64,000 nucleotides of DNA, taken from assembly GCF_003688995.1 (NCBI RefSeq), contig NZ_PENI01000012.1, positions 124,001 through 188,000 on the forward strand, given 5' to 3'. A model generated the notes under the pieces. The model was not told the origin of the DNA. It was given only the letters and a program-made list of their open reading frames with translations, and made no database searches. A program made the translations under genes and the position numbers. The DNA comes from Streptomyces shenzhenensis (GTDB lineage Bacteria; Actinomycetota; Actinomycetes; Streptomycetales; Streptomycetaceae). Positions 25,662 to 34,699 of this stretch are shown here, piece by piece (the first letter of the stretch is position 1; the number at the start of each line of letters is the position of its first letter).

Positions 25662-25686
25662 TTGGACGTCGGATGTCCGAATGTCC
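25662..25686. promoter_or_regulatory. Possible operator upstream of the sialidase gene
   Basis: GGACGTCGGATGTCC contains short inverted arms GGAC/GTCC with a flanking repeat of the form GGATGTCC, GAATGTCC. It lies 41-65 nt before the chosen start. It could be a repressor site; no match to a known regulator is claimed. Confidence 0.3.
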
Positions 25687-25726
25687 CGAGGCCCGTACGT
25701 CTCGACACATGAAGGGCAGGCCGCAC

Positions 25727-27676
25727 ATGCCGCCGAGAACCGACGCACTCCCCCGCTGCCCCCGGCCCCGCAGGAGCCGGGGGCAGCGCATGAGATCCGC
25801 CCCGGCCGCCGTACTCACGGCGGCCATGCTGCTCGTGCTGCCGCACCCCGCGCACGCCCAGCCGGCACACCCCCGGGCGCCGCACACCCAGGCGGACGCC
25901 GAAACCCCCGGCTTCGCCCAGCAGGTCCTCTTCAAGTCCGCCCAGGACCCGGGCTACGCCTGCTTCCGCATCCCGGCGATCGTGCGGACGACCGCCGGCA
26001 CGCTCCTCGCGTTCGCCGAGGGCCGGGTCCTCAACTGCGGTGACGCCACGGACATCGACATCGTGCTGAAGCGTTCCACCGACGGCGGCCGCACCTGGGG
26101 TCCGCTCCAGGTGGTCAACGAGGGCGCGGGAGACACCCATGGCAACCCGGCGCCCGTCGTGGACCGCGAGTCGGGGCGCGTCCTGCTGGCGCAGACGTAC
26201 AACACCGGCCGCACGGACTCCGCGAACTGCGCCATCCCGTGCGACCGCACCCCGCATCTGCAGTACAGCGACGACGACGGCCTGACCTGGTCGGCACCGC
26301 GCGATCTGAGCCCCGAGATCCTGCCGCCCGACTGGAACTCCTGGTACGCCACCGGCCCCGTGCACGGCCTCCAGCTCGACCGCGGCCGGTACGCGGGACG
26401 GCTCGTCCTCGGCGTCAACACCGAGACCTGGAACGGCAGCCGGGTCGCCGCCAACCACGCGGCGCTCATCGTCAGCGACGACGGCGGCGACCACTGGCGG
26501 ATCGGCGCCACGGACAGCTGGCCGATCGCCCCCGACGGCACCTTCCGGCAGAAGCCGTCCGAGCTGACGCTCGCCACGCGCGCCGACGGCTCCCTCCTGG
26601 TCAGCGGCCGGGAACAGGACGGCACCGACCTCGGCCACCGCACCCAGGCGATCAGCCGCGACGGCGGCGGCAGCTTCACCGCGCCCTTCCGCGACCTCCC
26701 GGACCTGTACGCGCCCCAGGTGCAGTGCTCGACGCTGCGGCTCGACGGCCGGCTGCTGCTGGCCTGCCCCGGCGACCCCGACCGGCGCCGCACCATGATG
26801 ATCCGCTCGTCCTACGACGGCGGCCGCACCTGGGACAGCGTGGACCGGGGCACGGTCGTCACCACGGACTGGTCCGGCTACTCCGACATGGTGCGCGTCG
26901 CCGGTGCCACGGTGGGCCTGCTGTACGAGGGCGGGGCGGTCGACGCCCGCGACGAGATCCGGTTCGCCCGCTTCACCGAGGACCGGCTGCGCCCGCGCCG
27001 CGGCCCCGACCCCACCACCCGCGACCTGGCCCCGCGCGCCCCGCGCGCGGCGGTGCTGGGAGGCGCCGGGGAGACGGCGGGCGTGTCGGGCGGTGCTCTG
27101 CGGTTCGACGGCGCCGACGACGCCGTACGGCTGCCCTACGACGACCGGCTGCCGCTCGGCACCCGGGACTTCACCGTGTCGCTGTGGTTCCGCACCACGG
27201 CGGCCTCCGGGGAGCAGCCGCTGCTGTGGATGGGCGGCATCGGTTCCAGGCAGCCGCAGGTGTGGCTGCGCGGCGAGCCCGACAGCGACCGGGTGCGCGG
27301 GCTGATCACGGTGCGGGAGGGCGCGACGGCGGTCAGGACGGCGGCGGTCGCCGCGTCCGGCGCCCACAACGACGGCCGCTGGCACCATCTGGTGCTGCGC
27401 CGCGGCGGCGGGCGGCTGACGCTCCTCCTCGACGGCACGGCGTCGTCCGTGGCCGACGTGCCGGGCTCGGTGAGCCGGAATGCGCCGTTCGGCGTGCACA
27501 TCGGCCAGCGCATGGACAGCCGGGCGTTCTTCACCGGCGCGATCGACGACGTGCACGTCTGGGACCGGGCGCTGACCGACGCGGAGCTGTCCGACCCGCG
27601 GGCGCTGCGCTCCCTGCGGGACACCGTGCTGTGGCTGCCCCTGGACCGGGTGTCCGGCCCTCCCGGGCGGCCCTGA
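25727..27676 (+). CDS. Secreted exo-alpha-sialidase (GH33) with LamG-like domain
   Basis: 649-aa secreted neuraminidase. The ATG at 25727 follows an AGGGCAGG ribosome site; in-frame ATGs lie at 25655, 25709 and 25790. A signal peptide ends near AHAQPAHP. The catalytic propeller shows the CFRIPAIVRT (FRIP) motif with the sialate-binding Arg. At least four Asp-boxes follow: STDGGRTWG, SDDDGLTWS, SDDGGDHW and SYDGGRTW. The C-terminal 180 residues resemble a LamG/concanavalin domain (LRFDGADDAVRLPYDDRLPL ... VHVWDRALTDAEL), which often binds glycans. It would release terminal sialic acids from exogenous glycoconjugates. No sialic acid catabolic genes are adjacent. Confidence 0.93.
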   Translation: MPPRTDALPRCPRPRRSRGQRMRSAPAAVLTAAMLLVLPHPAHAQPAHPRAPHTQADAETPGFAQQVLFKSAQDPGYACFRIPAIVRTTAGTLLAFAEGRVLNCGDATDIDIVLKRSTDGGRTWGPLQVVNEGAGDTHGNPAPVVDRESGRVLLAQTYNTGRTDSANCAIPCDRTPHLQYSDDDGLTWSAPRDLSPEILPPDWNSWYATGPVHGLQLDRGRYAGRLVLGVNTETWNGSRVAANHAALIVSDDGGDHWRIGATDSWPIAPDGTFRQKPSELTLATRADGSLLVSGREQDGTDLGHRTQAISRDGGGSFTAPFRDLPDLYAPQVQCSTLRLDGRLLLACPGDPDRRRTMMIRSSYDGGRTWDSVDRGTVVTTDWSGYSDMVRVAGATVGLLYEGGAVDARDEIRFARFTEDRLRPRRGPDPTTRDLAPRAPRAAVLGGAGETAGVSGGALRFDGADDAVRLPYDDRLPLGTRDFTVSLWFRTTAASGEQPLLWMGGIGSRQPQVWLRGEPDSDRVRGLITVREGATAVRTAAVAASGAHNDGRWHHLVLRRGGGRLTLLLDGTASSVADVPGSVSRNAPFGVHIGQRMDSRAFFTGAIDDVHVWDRALTDAELSDPRALRSLRDTVLWLPLDRVSGPPGRP

Positions 27677-27714
27677 ACCGGGCGGCGGGCGTCAGCGCGT
27701 ACGGGCGGCGGGCC

Positions 27715-28758
27715 TCAGCGCGGCTGCGTACCGGTGCCGGCCGCGGCGGATGCCGCCACGGCCGGCCCCGCCGGGGCCGTGGTCCCCGCCTCGGGGTCGC
27801 GCGCCCGGCGCTTGGCGATGACCGCGCAGACCATCAGCTGCATCTGGTGGAAGAGCATCAGGGGCAGCACGGCCAGGGAGGCGTGCGCGCCGAACAGGAC
27901 GCTCGCCATGGGCAGCCCGGAGGCGAGGGACTTCTTCGAGCCGGCGAACTGGATGGCGATCCGGTCCGCGCGTCCGAACCGCAGTGCCTTGGCGCCGTAC
28001 CAGGTCAGGGCGAGCATCGCGGCGAGCAGGGCGGCCTCCACGACGAGCAGGCCGGCCAGCCGGGCGGGGCTGACCTGGTGCCAGATCCCCTGGACCATGC
28101 CCTCGCTGAACGCGGCGTAGACCACCAGCAGGATCGAGCCGCGGTCGACGAGGCCGAGCACCTTCTTGTGCCGGGCGATGAAGCCCCCGACCCAGCGGCG
28201 CAGCAGCTGTCCGGCGAGGAACGGCACCAGCAGCTGGAGCACGATCTTGATCAGTGAGTCGGCGGAGAACCCGCCGCCGCTGTTGCCGAGCAGCGCCGCC
28301 GCCAGCAGCGGGGTGAGCACGATGCCGATCAGCGAGGAGAAGGAGCCCGCGCAGATCGCGGCGGGCACGTTGCCGCGGGCGATCGAGGTGAACGCGATGG
28401 ACGACTGGATCGTCGACGGCACCAGGGTGAGGAACAGCAGGCCCTGGTGGAGGGGGTGGGTCAGCAGCACCGGCACCAGGCCGCGCGCGGCCAGGCCGAG
28501 CACCGGGAAGAGCACGAAGGTGCTGGCCAGAACGGTGATGTGGAGCCGCCAGTGGCGCAGCCCGTCGAGCGCCTCACGAGTGGACAGCCGGGCGCCGTAG
28601 AGGAAGAAGAGGAAGGCGATCGCGGCCGTCGCGGCGCCGGACGCCACGTGGGCGGCCCCACCCCGGGCGGGCAGCAGCGCGGCGAGGCCCACCGTCCCGA
28701 GCAGGAGCAGGATGTACGGGTCGATCGGCATCCGACTCGGCCGGTGCAGGCGTTTCAC
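27715..28758 (-). CDS. SBF-family (bile acid:sodium symporter-like) membrane transporter
   Basis: 347-aa polytopic membrane protein of the SBF-like family (PF13593, YfeH type) with about ten helices. Landmarks are IAFLFFLYGARLSTREALDG, FLTLVPSTIQSSIAFTSIA and IQFAGSKKSLASGLPMA, the conserved crossover-helix region of BASS-fold transporters. GTG at 28758 is preferred because GGAG lies 4 nt before it; the internal ATG at 28731 has none. The substrate is unknown. It is divergent from a LysR gene, its probable regulator. Confidence 0.85.
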   Translation of the reverse strand: MKRLHRPSRMPIDPYILLLLGTVGLAALLPARGGAAHVASGAATAAIAFLFFLYGARLSTREALDGLRHWRLHITVLASTFVLFPVLGLAARGLVPVLLTHPLHQGLLFLTLVPSTIQSSIAFTSIARGNVPAAICAGSFSSLIGIVLTPLLAAALLGNSGGGFSADSLIKIVLQLLVPFLAGQLLRRWVGGFIARHKKVLGLVDRGSILLVVYAAFSEGMVQGIWHQVSPARLAGLLVVEAALLAAMLALTWYGAKALRFGRADRIAIQFAGSKKSLASGLPMASVLFGAHASLAVLPLMLFHQMQLMVCAVIAKRRARDPEAGTTAPAGPAVAASAAAGTGTQPR

Positions 28759-28926
28759 GGTGCTCCACTTGCTGTGCGTCAGGGCTCGTCTTGCCGGGTG
28801 TCCGGGTGGTGCTGGGGCCCGCGCGGGACCCCTCCCCATCGTCCTCCTCCGGCCCGTGATCGGGAATCCGGCATACCGCACTCACTGTCATCATGTTCCG
28901 CGATGGCTCCGCGGTAGCCTGGAACC

Positions 28927-29814
28927 GTGTACGAGCCCTCCCAACTGCGGACGTTCCTCGCCGTGGCCCAGACGCTCAGCTTCACGCAGGCCGCCAGGCG
29001 GCTGGGGCTGCGCCAGTCCACCGTCAGCCAGCATGTGCGGCGGCTGGAGGACGCCACGGGGCGCCAGCTGTTCACCCGCGACACCCACTCCGTCGAGCTG
29101 ACCGAGGACGGCGAGGCCATGCTGGGGTTCGCGCGCCGGATCCTGGCGGTGCACGAGCAGGCGTCGGCGTTCTTCACCGGCACGCGGGTGCGCGGCCGGC
29201 TGCGCTTCGGCGCGTCGGAGGACTTCGTGCTGACCCGGCTGCCGGAGATCCTGGAGGGCTTCCGGTACGACTATCCCGAGGTCGATCTGGAGCTGACGGT
29301 CGAGCTGTCCGGCACGCTGCACGAGCAGCTGGCCGCGGGGAAGCTGGACCTGGTCCTGGCCAAGCGGCGGCCCGAGGACCGGCGCGGCGAACTGGTCTGG
29401 CACGACGACCTGGTGTGGATCGGCGCGGAGCGGCTCCGTCTGGACCCGGACCGCCCGGTGCCGCTCATCGTGTTCCCGCCGCCGGGCATCACCCGCGCGC
29501 TGGCCCTGGAGGCACTGGAGCGGCAGGGCCGCCCGTGGCGCATCGTATGCACCAGCGGCAGCCTCAACGGCCTCATCGCGGCGGCCCGGGCCGGGCTCGG
29601 CGTGATGGCGCACTCACGGGGCCTGGTGCCGCCCGGACTGTTCCGGGTCCCGGACCGGGCGGGACTGCCGGAGCTCGGCCAGGTCGACTTCGTCCTGATA
29701 CACGGCCGCCACCCGACCCCGGCCCGGAACGCGGCCCGCGCCCTGGCGGCGGCGATCCTCACCGGCGCGGAACGCCTCCACCGCCGCGTGAGCGCTCCGC
29801 GCGGAAGGCCGTGA
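28927..29814 (+). CDS. LysR-family transcriptional regulator
   Basis: 295-aa LTTR. The N-terminal helix-turn-helix (FLAVAQTLSFTQAARRLGLR, STVSQHVRRLEDATGRQLF) is followed by a PBP2-like effector domain (LRFGASEDFVLTRLPEIL, KLDLVLAKRRPED). It has a GTG start and full family length. It is divergent from the SBF transporter across 168 nt, the usual LTTR-target arrangement, so it probably regulates that transporter. Confidence 0.92.
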   Translation: MYEPSQLRTFLAVAQTLSFTQAARRLGLRQSTVSQHVRRLEDATGRQLFTRDTHSVELTEDGEAMLGFARRILAVHEQASAFFTGTRVRGRLRFGASEDFVLTRLPEILEGFRYDYPEVDLELTVELSGTLHEQLAAGKLDLVLAKRRPEDRRGELVWHDDLVWIGAERLRLDPDRPVPLIVFPPPGITRALALEALERQGRPWRIVCTSGSLNGLIAAARAGLGVMAHSRGLVPPGLFRVPDRAGLPELGQVDFVLIHGRHPTPARNAARALAAAILTGAERLHRRVSAPRGRP

Positions 29815-29850
29815 CGCGCGCCGTCACCGATCCCCGGATGCGTCCTCGGT

Positions 29851-29906
29851 CGGCTGCGGCGCCGTCGTGGCCGGTCGCGCCGTTCCCCGCGGCCCTTCGG
29901 GCGCGG
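29851..29906 (+). repeat. Repeat family R1, copy b
   Basis: GCCGTCGTGGCCGGTCGCGC followed by CGTTCCCCGCGGCCC and GGGCGCGG. It lies in the 308-nt space after the LysR stop. The rest of that space, up to the ligase start, shows no gene. Confidence 0.7.
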
Positions 29907-30122
29907 GTAATCGGGTCGTACAGATTCGGTGGAGATGGGGCGCCGAAACCTACTGAACCGTAAGTAATTCTGTCCGACCGTTCCCCATGTGAGCGTATTC
30001 TCCGGTCACCGGACGGGCCTTACGCGGCGATTGGCCGGTTTCGCACCCCCTCCCGCCCTGTCGATGGGTGGGGTAGCTTTCACGGCGCTGTGCGGAGCGC
30101 CACCGAGGAGCGGGAGCGGGGT

Positions 30123-31949
30123 TTGCGCGAGTTCACCAACCCTCCGATGGCGTCGGCGCCACCGGTGGGGGGTCTGGCCGACGTCGTCTTCGAGCATGCC
30201 GTCCGGGACCCGCTCCATATCGCCCTCGGCCGCAAGGACGAGCAGGGCCGGTGGCGGGACGTGACCTCCGCCGAGTTCCGTGACGAGGTCCTCGCCCTCG
30301 CCAAGGGCCTGCTCGCACGCGGCGTCCGCTTCGGCGACCGGGTGGCCATCATGTCCCGTACCCGCTACGAGTGGACGCTCTTCGACTACGCGCTGTGGAC
30401 CATCGGCGCCCAGGTGGTGCCGGTCTACCCCACCTCCTCGGCCGAGCAGTGCTTCTGGATGCTGTACGACGCCGAGGTGTCCGCGGCGGTCGTCGAGCAC
30501 GAGGACCACGCGATGACCATCGCCACCGTCATCGACCGGCTGCCGCAACTGCGTCAGCTGTGGCAGCTGGACTCGGGCGCCGTGCACGAGCTGTACGACG
30601 CCGGGGCGCACCTCGACGACGAGATGGTGCACCGGCACCGCCGTGCGGTCACCCCGGACTCGACCGCCACGATCATCTACACCTCGGGGACGACCGGCCG
30701 GCCCAAGGGCTGTGTCATCACGCACGGCAACTTCATGTTCGAGGCGGACACGGTCATCGAGCGCTGGGAGCCGGTGTTCCACTCCAGGAAGGGCGACGAG
30801 GCGGCGACCCTGCTGTTCCTGCCCCTCGCGCATGTCTTCGGACGGATGGTGGAGATCGCCGCGATCCGCGGCGGGGTGCGCTTCGGGCACCAGCCGCAGC
30901 TCAACGCCGCCGCCCTGCTGCCCGATCTGCAGGCCTTCCGGCCGACGTTCATCCTCGCGGTGCCCTACATCTTCGAGAAGGTGTTCAACTCGGCCCGGCG
31001 CAAGGCCGAGAAGGAGGGCAAGGCCGGGCCGTTCGAGAAGGCCGTCGACGTCGCGGTGCGGTACGCGGACGCGATGGAGGCGAAGGCCTGGGGCACCGGG
31101 CCCGGCCCCTCGGCCGGTCTGCGCATGCAGCACCAGTTCTTCGACAAGGTCGTCTACGCCAAGGTCCGCGCGGCCATGGGCGGCCGGATCCGCAACGCGA
31201 TGTCCGGCGGCTCGGCCATGGACCGCAGGCTGGGGCTGTTCTTCGCGGGCGCGGGCGTGCAGATCTACGAGGGCTACGGCCTCACGGAGTCGACGGCCGC
31301 CGCCACCGCCAACCCGCCCGAACGCACCCGCTACGGCACCGTCGGCCAGGCCATCCCGGGCATGACCGTGCATATCGCGGACGACGGGGAGATCTGGCTG
31401 CACGGCGCCAACGTCTTCCAGGGCTACCTCAACAACCAGAAGGCCACCGACGAGACGCTGCACGACGGCTGGCTGGCCACCGGCGACCTGGGCGCCCTGG
31501 ACGAGGACGGCTATCTGACCATCACCGGCCGCAAGAAGGAGATCCTGGTGACCTCCGGCGGCAAGAGCGTGTCCCCCGGGGTGCTGGAGGAGCGGGTCCG
31601 TGACCATCCGCTGGTCAGCCAGTGCATCGTCGTCGGCAACGACCGCCCGTACATCGCCGCCCTGGTCACCCTGGACCACGAGGCGATCGAGCACTGGCTG
31701 GCGATGCGCGGCAAGCCGCGGATGACCCCGGCCCAGCTGGTCCACGACCCCGACCTGGAGACCGAGGTGCGGCGCGCGGTGGTGGCCGCCAACACCCTGG
31801 TCTCGCAGGCGGAGTCGATCCGTACGTTTCGCATCCTGGCCCAGCCGTTCACCGAGGAACACGGCCTGCTGACACCGTCGTTGAAGCTGAAGCGCAAGGC
31901 GATCGAGAACGCGTACGCGAACGAGGTGGACGCCCTGTACCGCGCGTGA
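30123..31949 (+). CDS. Long-chain fatty acid-CoA ligase / AMP-dependent synthetase (FadD15-like)
   Basis: 608-aa adenylate-forming enzyme. It activates a fatty acid to acyl-AMP and then acyl-CoA. The P-loop-like motif is IIYTSGTTGRPKGCVITHGN, the second core motif is YEGYGLTESTAAATANPPER, and the hinge is LATGDLGALDEDGYLTITGRK followed by KEILVTSGGK. The TTG at 30123 gives the LREF N-terminus usual for these actinobacterial ligases and follows a GGAGCGGGAGCGGGG tract. A GTG at 30090 lacks a ribosome site. It appears monocistronic. It is membrane-associated by family precedent. Confidence 0.88.
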   Translation: MREFTNPPMASAPPVGGLADVVFEHAVRDPLHIALGRKDEQGRWRDVTSAEFRDEVLALAKGLLARGVRFGDRVAIMSRTRYEWTLFDYALWTIGAQVVPVYPTSSAEQCFWMLYDAEVSAAVVEHEDHAMTIATVIDRLPQLRQLWQLDSGAVHELYDAGAHLDDEMVHRHRRAVTPDSTATIIYTSGTTGRPKGCVITHGNFMFEADTVIERWEPVFHSRKGDEAATLLFLPLAHVFGRMVEIAAIRGGVRFGHQPQLNAAALLPDLQAFRPTFILAVPYIFEKVFNSARRKAEKEGKAGPFEKAVDVAVRYADAMEAKAWGTGPGPSAGLRMQHQFFDKVVYAKVRAAMGGRIRNAMSGGSAMDRRLGLFFAGAGVQIYEGYGLTESTAAATANPPERTRYGTVGQAIPGMTVHIADDGEIWLHGANVFQGYLNNQKATDETLHDGWLATGDLGALDEDGYLTITGRKKEILVTSGGKSVSPGVLEERVRDHPLVSQCIVVGNDRPYIAALVTLDHEAIEHWLAMRGKPRMTPAQLVHDPDLETEVRRAVVAANTLVSQAESIRTFRILAQPFTEEHGLLTPSLKLKRKAIENAYANEVDALYRA

Positions 31950-32125
31950 CATGACGCCGGTCGCCGCACAGCCGCTCGTTCACAAGCTGCGTTTCCGGCC
32001 ATTCTGCGCCACCGGGGCGGATCCTCCGGCCAGTTCCGGCGCATTTCCCGGTCAGGAATGCGCGGCGGGCCGTGATCGTTGACGATGGGGATACGACCTG
32101 TCGACAACCGAAGGATCAAGAGCTC

Positions 32126-32962
32126 GTGAGCAGCAAGGTCCCCCCGATCATCCTCAACAACGGCGTCGAGATGCCCCAGCTGGGCTTCGGCGTGTGGCAG
32201 GTGCCGGACGACGAGGCCGAGCGGGCCGTCGCCACCGCGCTGGAGGCCGGGTACCGCAGCATCGACACAGCGGCGTTCTACGGCAACGAAGCGGGCACCG
32301 GCAGGGCCGTCGCGGCCTCCGGCCTGCCCCGCGAGGACATCTTCGTCACGACCAAGCTCGACAACGGCGACCAGGGGTACGACGCGACGCTGCGCGCTTT
32401 CGACGCCTCGCTGGCGAAGCTGGGTCTGGACTACGTCGACCTGTACCTGATCCACTGGCCGCTGCCGGCCCGCGGCACGTACATCGACTCCTACAAGGCG
32501 TTCGAGAAGCTGTACGGCGACGGCCGCGTCCGGGCCATCGGCGTCTCCAACTTCCTGCCCGAGCACCTGGAGCGGCTGATCGCCGAGACATCGGTCATCC
32601 CCGCGGTCAACCAGATCGAACTCCACCCGCATCTGCAGCAGCACGCGGCCCGCGAGTACCACGCCGAGCAGGGCATCGCCACCGAGGCCTGGTCGCCGCT
32701 CGGCCAGGGCAAGGGCCTGCTGGAGGTGCCGGCGATCGTCGCCATCGCGCAGAAGCACAACCGCACTCCGGCCCAGGTGGTGCTGCGCTGGCACGTCCAG
32801 CTGGGCACCGTCGTGATCCCCAAGTCCGTGACGCCGTCCCGGATCAGGGAGAACATCGAGGTCTTCGACTTCAGCCTGGACACCGAGGACCTCGCGGCGA
32901 TCAGCGCGCTCAACGAGGACCGCCGACTGGGCCCGGACCCGGCGACGCACGACCCCCGCTGA
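32126..32962 (+). CDS. Aldo/keto reductase
   Basis: 278-aa AKR (2,5-diketo-D-gluconate reductase-like group). The tetrad is visible: Asp and Tyr in SIDTAAFYGNEAGTG, Lys in FVTTKLDNGD and His in LIHWPLP. The NADPH-binding C-terminus has VVIPKSVTPSRIRENIEVFD. GTG at 32126 follows AAGGA by 10 nt; an earlier in-frame start adds a non-homologous leader. It is monocistronic and cytoplasmic. The physiological carbonyl substrate is unknown. Confidence 0.92.
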   Translation: MSSKVPPIILNNGVEMPQLGFGVWQVPDDEAERAVATALEAGYRSIDTAAFYGNEAGTGRAVAASGLPREDIFVTTKLDNGDQGYDATLRAFDASLAKLGLDYVDLYLIHWPLPARGTYIDSYKAFEKLYGDGRVRAIGVSNFLPEHLERLIAETSVIPAVNQIELHPHLQQHAAREYHAEQGIATEAWSPLGQGKGLLEVPAIVAIAQKHNRTPAQVVLRWHVQLGTVVIPKSVTPSRIRENIEVFDFSLDTEDLAAISALNEDRRLGPDPATHDPR

Positions 32963-33040
32963 CCGCTCCGCGGCACGGCAGCACGTACACCCACCCCGCG
33001 CCGGGCCGCACGGCGGGACGTGGGCGACACCGCGCGCCGG

Positions 33041-33652
33041 TCAGTCGGGGTGCACGTCCGCGTGTACGACCTCGAACTCCTCCAACACGGTCACGGTCGC
33101 ATGCGCCTTCGCCACACCCTCGTGCCGGGCGAGCGCGTGGTCCGCCCGGGACGCGGCCAGCGAGTCGCGGTCGACGAAGAGCATGCCGACCATGCCGCGT
33201 CCGCGCTCCCGGTCCACGAACAGGGACGCCCCGGCGACGCCGCGAGCCGCTTCGAGCCGCGGCAGCACCGCCGCCCGGAAGACGTCGGCGAGCAGTTCCG
33301 TGTCCGCGGGGTCGAACTCCAGCCTGGTGACGCGCAGTCCCCCGCCCACCCGCGGATGCTGGAGCACATGGAGGGCCGCCACCTCGTAGTTGTCGACCGT
33401 CACCGTGCCCGCGAACGGCTCCAGGAGCGCGGCCCGCTTCACCCGCATCACCTCGTCGCTGTTGTGCCGGTCGGCCGCGGAGGCCCACCAGCTCGCGGAG
33501 AGCAGTTTGCCGAGTTCCCGGTCCACGAAGACGCCCGCACCACGGTAGCCGGGACGGTCCGCGAGCAGCTCCCGCCCCGCCGTGTTGAGCGCGCGGACGG
33601 CCGCGTCGATCTTCGTGGGGTCTCCGGTCGCGTACACCGTGCGGACGAACAT
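33041..33652 (-). CDS. Conserved hypothetical protein with two ABM-like (dimeric alpha-beta barrel) halves
   Basis: 203-aa soluble protein of unknown function. It is an internal duplication. Residues 1-100 and 105-203 share the layout strand, helix, ASLFVDRE/AGVFVDRE strand-turn, MLFVDRDSLAAS/SASWWASAADRH, and a final strand VTVLEEFEVVHA/VTVDNYEVAALH. This is the pattern of tandem antibiotic-biosynthesis-monooxygenase-like domains. No heme or flavin motif is obvious. It is convergent with the aldo/keto reductase. Confidence 0.7.
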   Translation of the reverse strand: MFVRTVYATGDPTKIDAAVRALNTAGRELLADRPGYRGAGVFVDRELGKLLSASWWASAADRHNSDEVMRVKRAALLEPFAGTVTVDNYEVAALHVLQHPRVGGGLRVTRLEFDPADTELLADVFRAAVLPRLEAARGVAGASLFVDRERGRGMVGMLFVDRDSLAASRADHALARHEGVAKAHATVTVLEEFEVVHADVHPD

Positions 33653-33837
33653 GACGCCTCACCTCCCCGGAAGCCGGGTAATGGCACGGGAATGCGCAAC
33701 CCAAGAATCCGGAAATGTTCGCTAGCCCCAGTGTTGTCCGCGCGGCCAACCCCCGCAAACGGCGCGGGCGACACACGGTGGCGCCGCTGGGCTTGACGAG
33801 GCCATGCAAAGAGGGTCACCTTGGAAGCCACCCGGTA

Positions 33838-33850
33838 AGGAAACTTTCCT
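33838..33850. promoter_or_regulatory. Palindromic operator upstream of the chitosanase gene
   Basis: AGGAAACTTTCCT, a perfect 6-bp palindrome around one base, lies 20 nt before the GTG. Similar palindromes upstream of Streptomyces chitosanase genes are bound by the ROK repressor CsnR; the assignment here is by resemblance from memory. No CsnR gene is present in the window. Confidence 0.65.
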
Positions 33851-33869
33851 AATAGAAGGGTCCCCCACA

Positions 33870-34568
33870 GTGCGTATGCGACCACTGACCCTCGCCGCGG
33901 CCTCCGGGGCCGCACTGCTCGCGACCGGCGTGCTCCCCGCGAGCGCGACGGGCGCCCCCACCACCCCGGCCTCGGCCCAGGAGGGCACGGTCAGCGCGGC
34001 CGACCTGCTCGCCAAGGTGACGTCCTGTCAGCAGATCTCTAACGGCACGTACCGCACCGACGCAGAGACCCCGGCCACGATCCCCGTGTGCGGCAAGAAC
34101 GGCGCGGTGTTCTGGAAGGCCGACATGGACATCGACTGCGACGGCCGGCGCACCGCGAACTGCAACGAGGACACCGACCCCTGGTACCAGGACGACACGG
34201 CCTTCCACCAGTCCGACGGCAGGCCGTTGGCGGCGGACGAGCTGCCCTACGTCGTGGTGCCCAGCTCCAGCGGCATCTGGGACTACGCGAGTGCCGGCAT
34301 CAGGGGCGGCGGCGTGGTCGCCGTCGTCCACGCCGACCAGGTCGAGTACGCGGTCGTCGGCGACACCGGCCCCACGGAGATCATCGGCGAGGCGTCGTAC
34401 GCCACCGCCCGGGCACTGGGCATCGACCCCGATCCGGCGACCGGCGGCACCGACTCCGGGGTGACCTACATCCTGTTCACGAACTCCCAGGTCTCCCCCA
34501 TCGAGAACCACGCCGCCGCGATCACCCTCGGCGACCGACTGGCCCAACAGTTCCTGCGGAGCAACTGA
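33870..34568 (+). CDS. Secreted chitosanase (GH75)
   Basis: 232-aa secreted glycoside hydrolase family 75 protein. A signal peptide ends near PASATGAPTT. The catalytic domain has GAVFWKADMDIDCDGRR with the Asp-rich active-site strand, then DTDPWYQDDTAFHQ, ELPYVVVPSSSGIWDY, VVHADQVEYAVVGDTGPTEI and GEASYATARALGI, which are the GH75 signatures. It would cut beta-1,4-glucosamine in chitosan. The GTG at 33870 is favoured by GAAGGG; an ATG follows 6 nt later. The palindrome upstream suggests repression until chitosan oligomers are present. Confidence 0.9.
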   Translation: MRMRPLTLAAASGAALLATGVLPASATGAPTTPASAQEGTVSAADLLAKVTSCQQISNGTYRTDAETPATIPVCGKNGAVFWKADMDIDCDGRRTANCNEDTDPWYQDDTAFHQSDGRPLAADELPYVVVPSSSGIWDYASAGIRGGGVVAVVHADQVEYAVVGDTGPTEIIGEASYATARALGIDPDPATGGTDSGVTYILFTNSQVSPIENHAAAITLGDRLAQQFLRSN

Positions 34569-34699
34569 GGCCGACGCGGGGGCACGTCTCCCGGAGCGGC
34601 CGACCCGCGGTGTGGGGTCGCCACCGCAGGACCTCATCGTCCGGGAAGCGGATGATTATCTCTGCGCATCCCCGGGCTCGTCGACGGCCGGCGCCGCTG

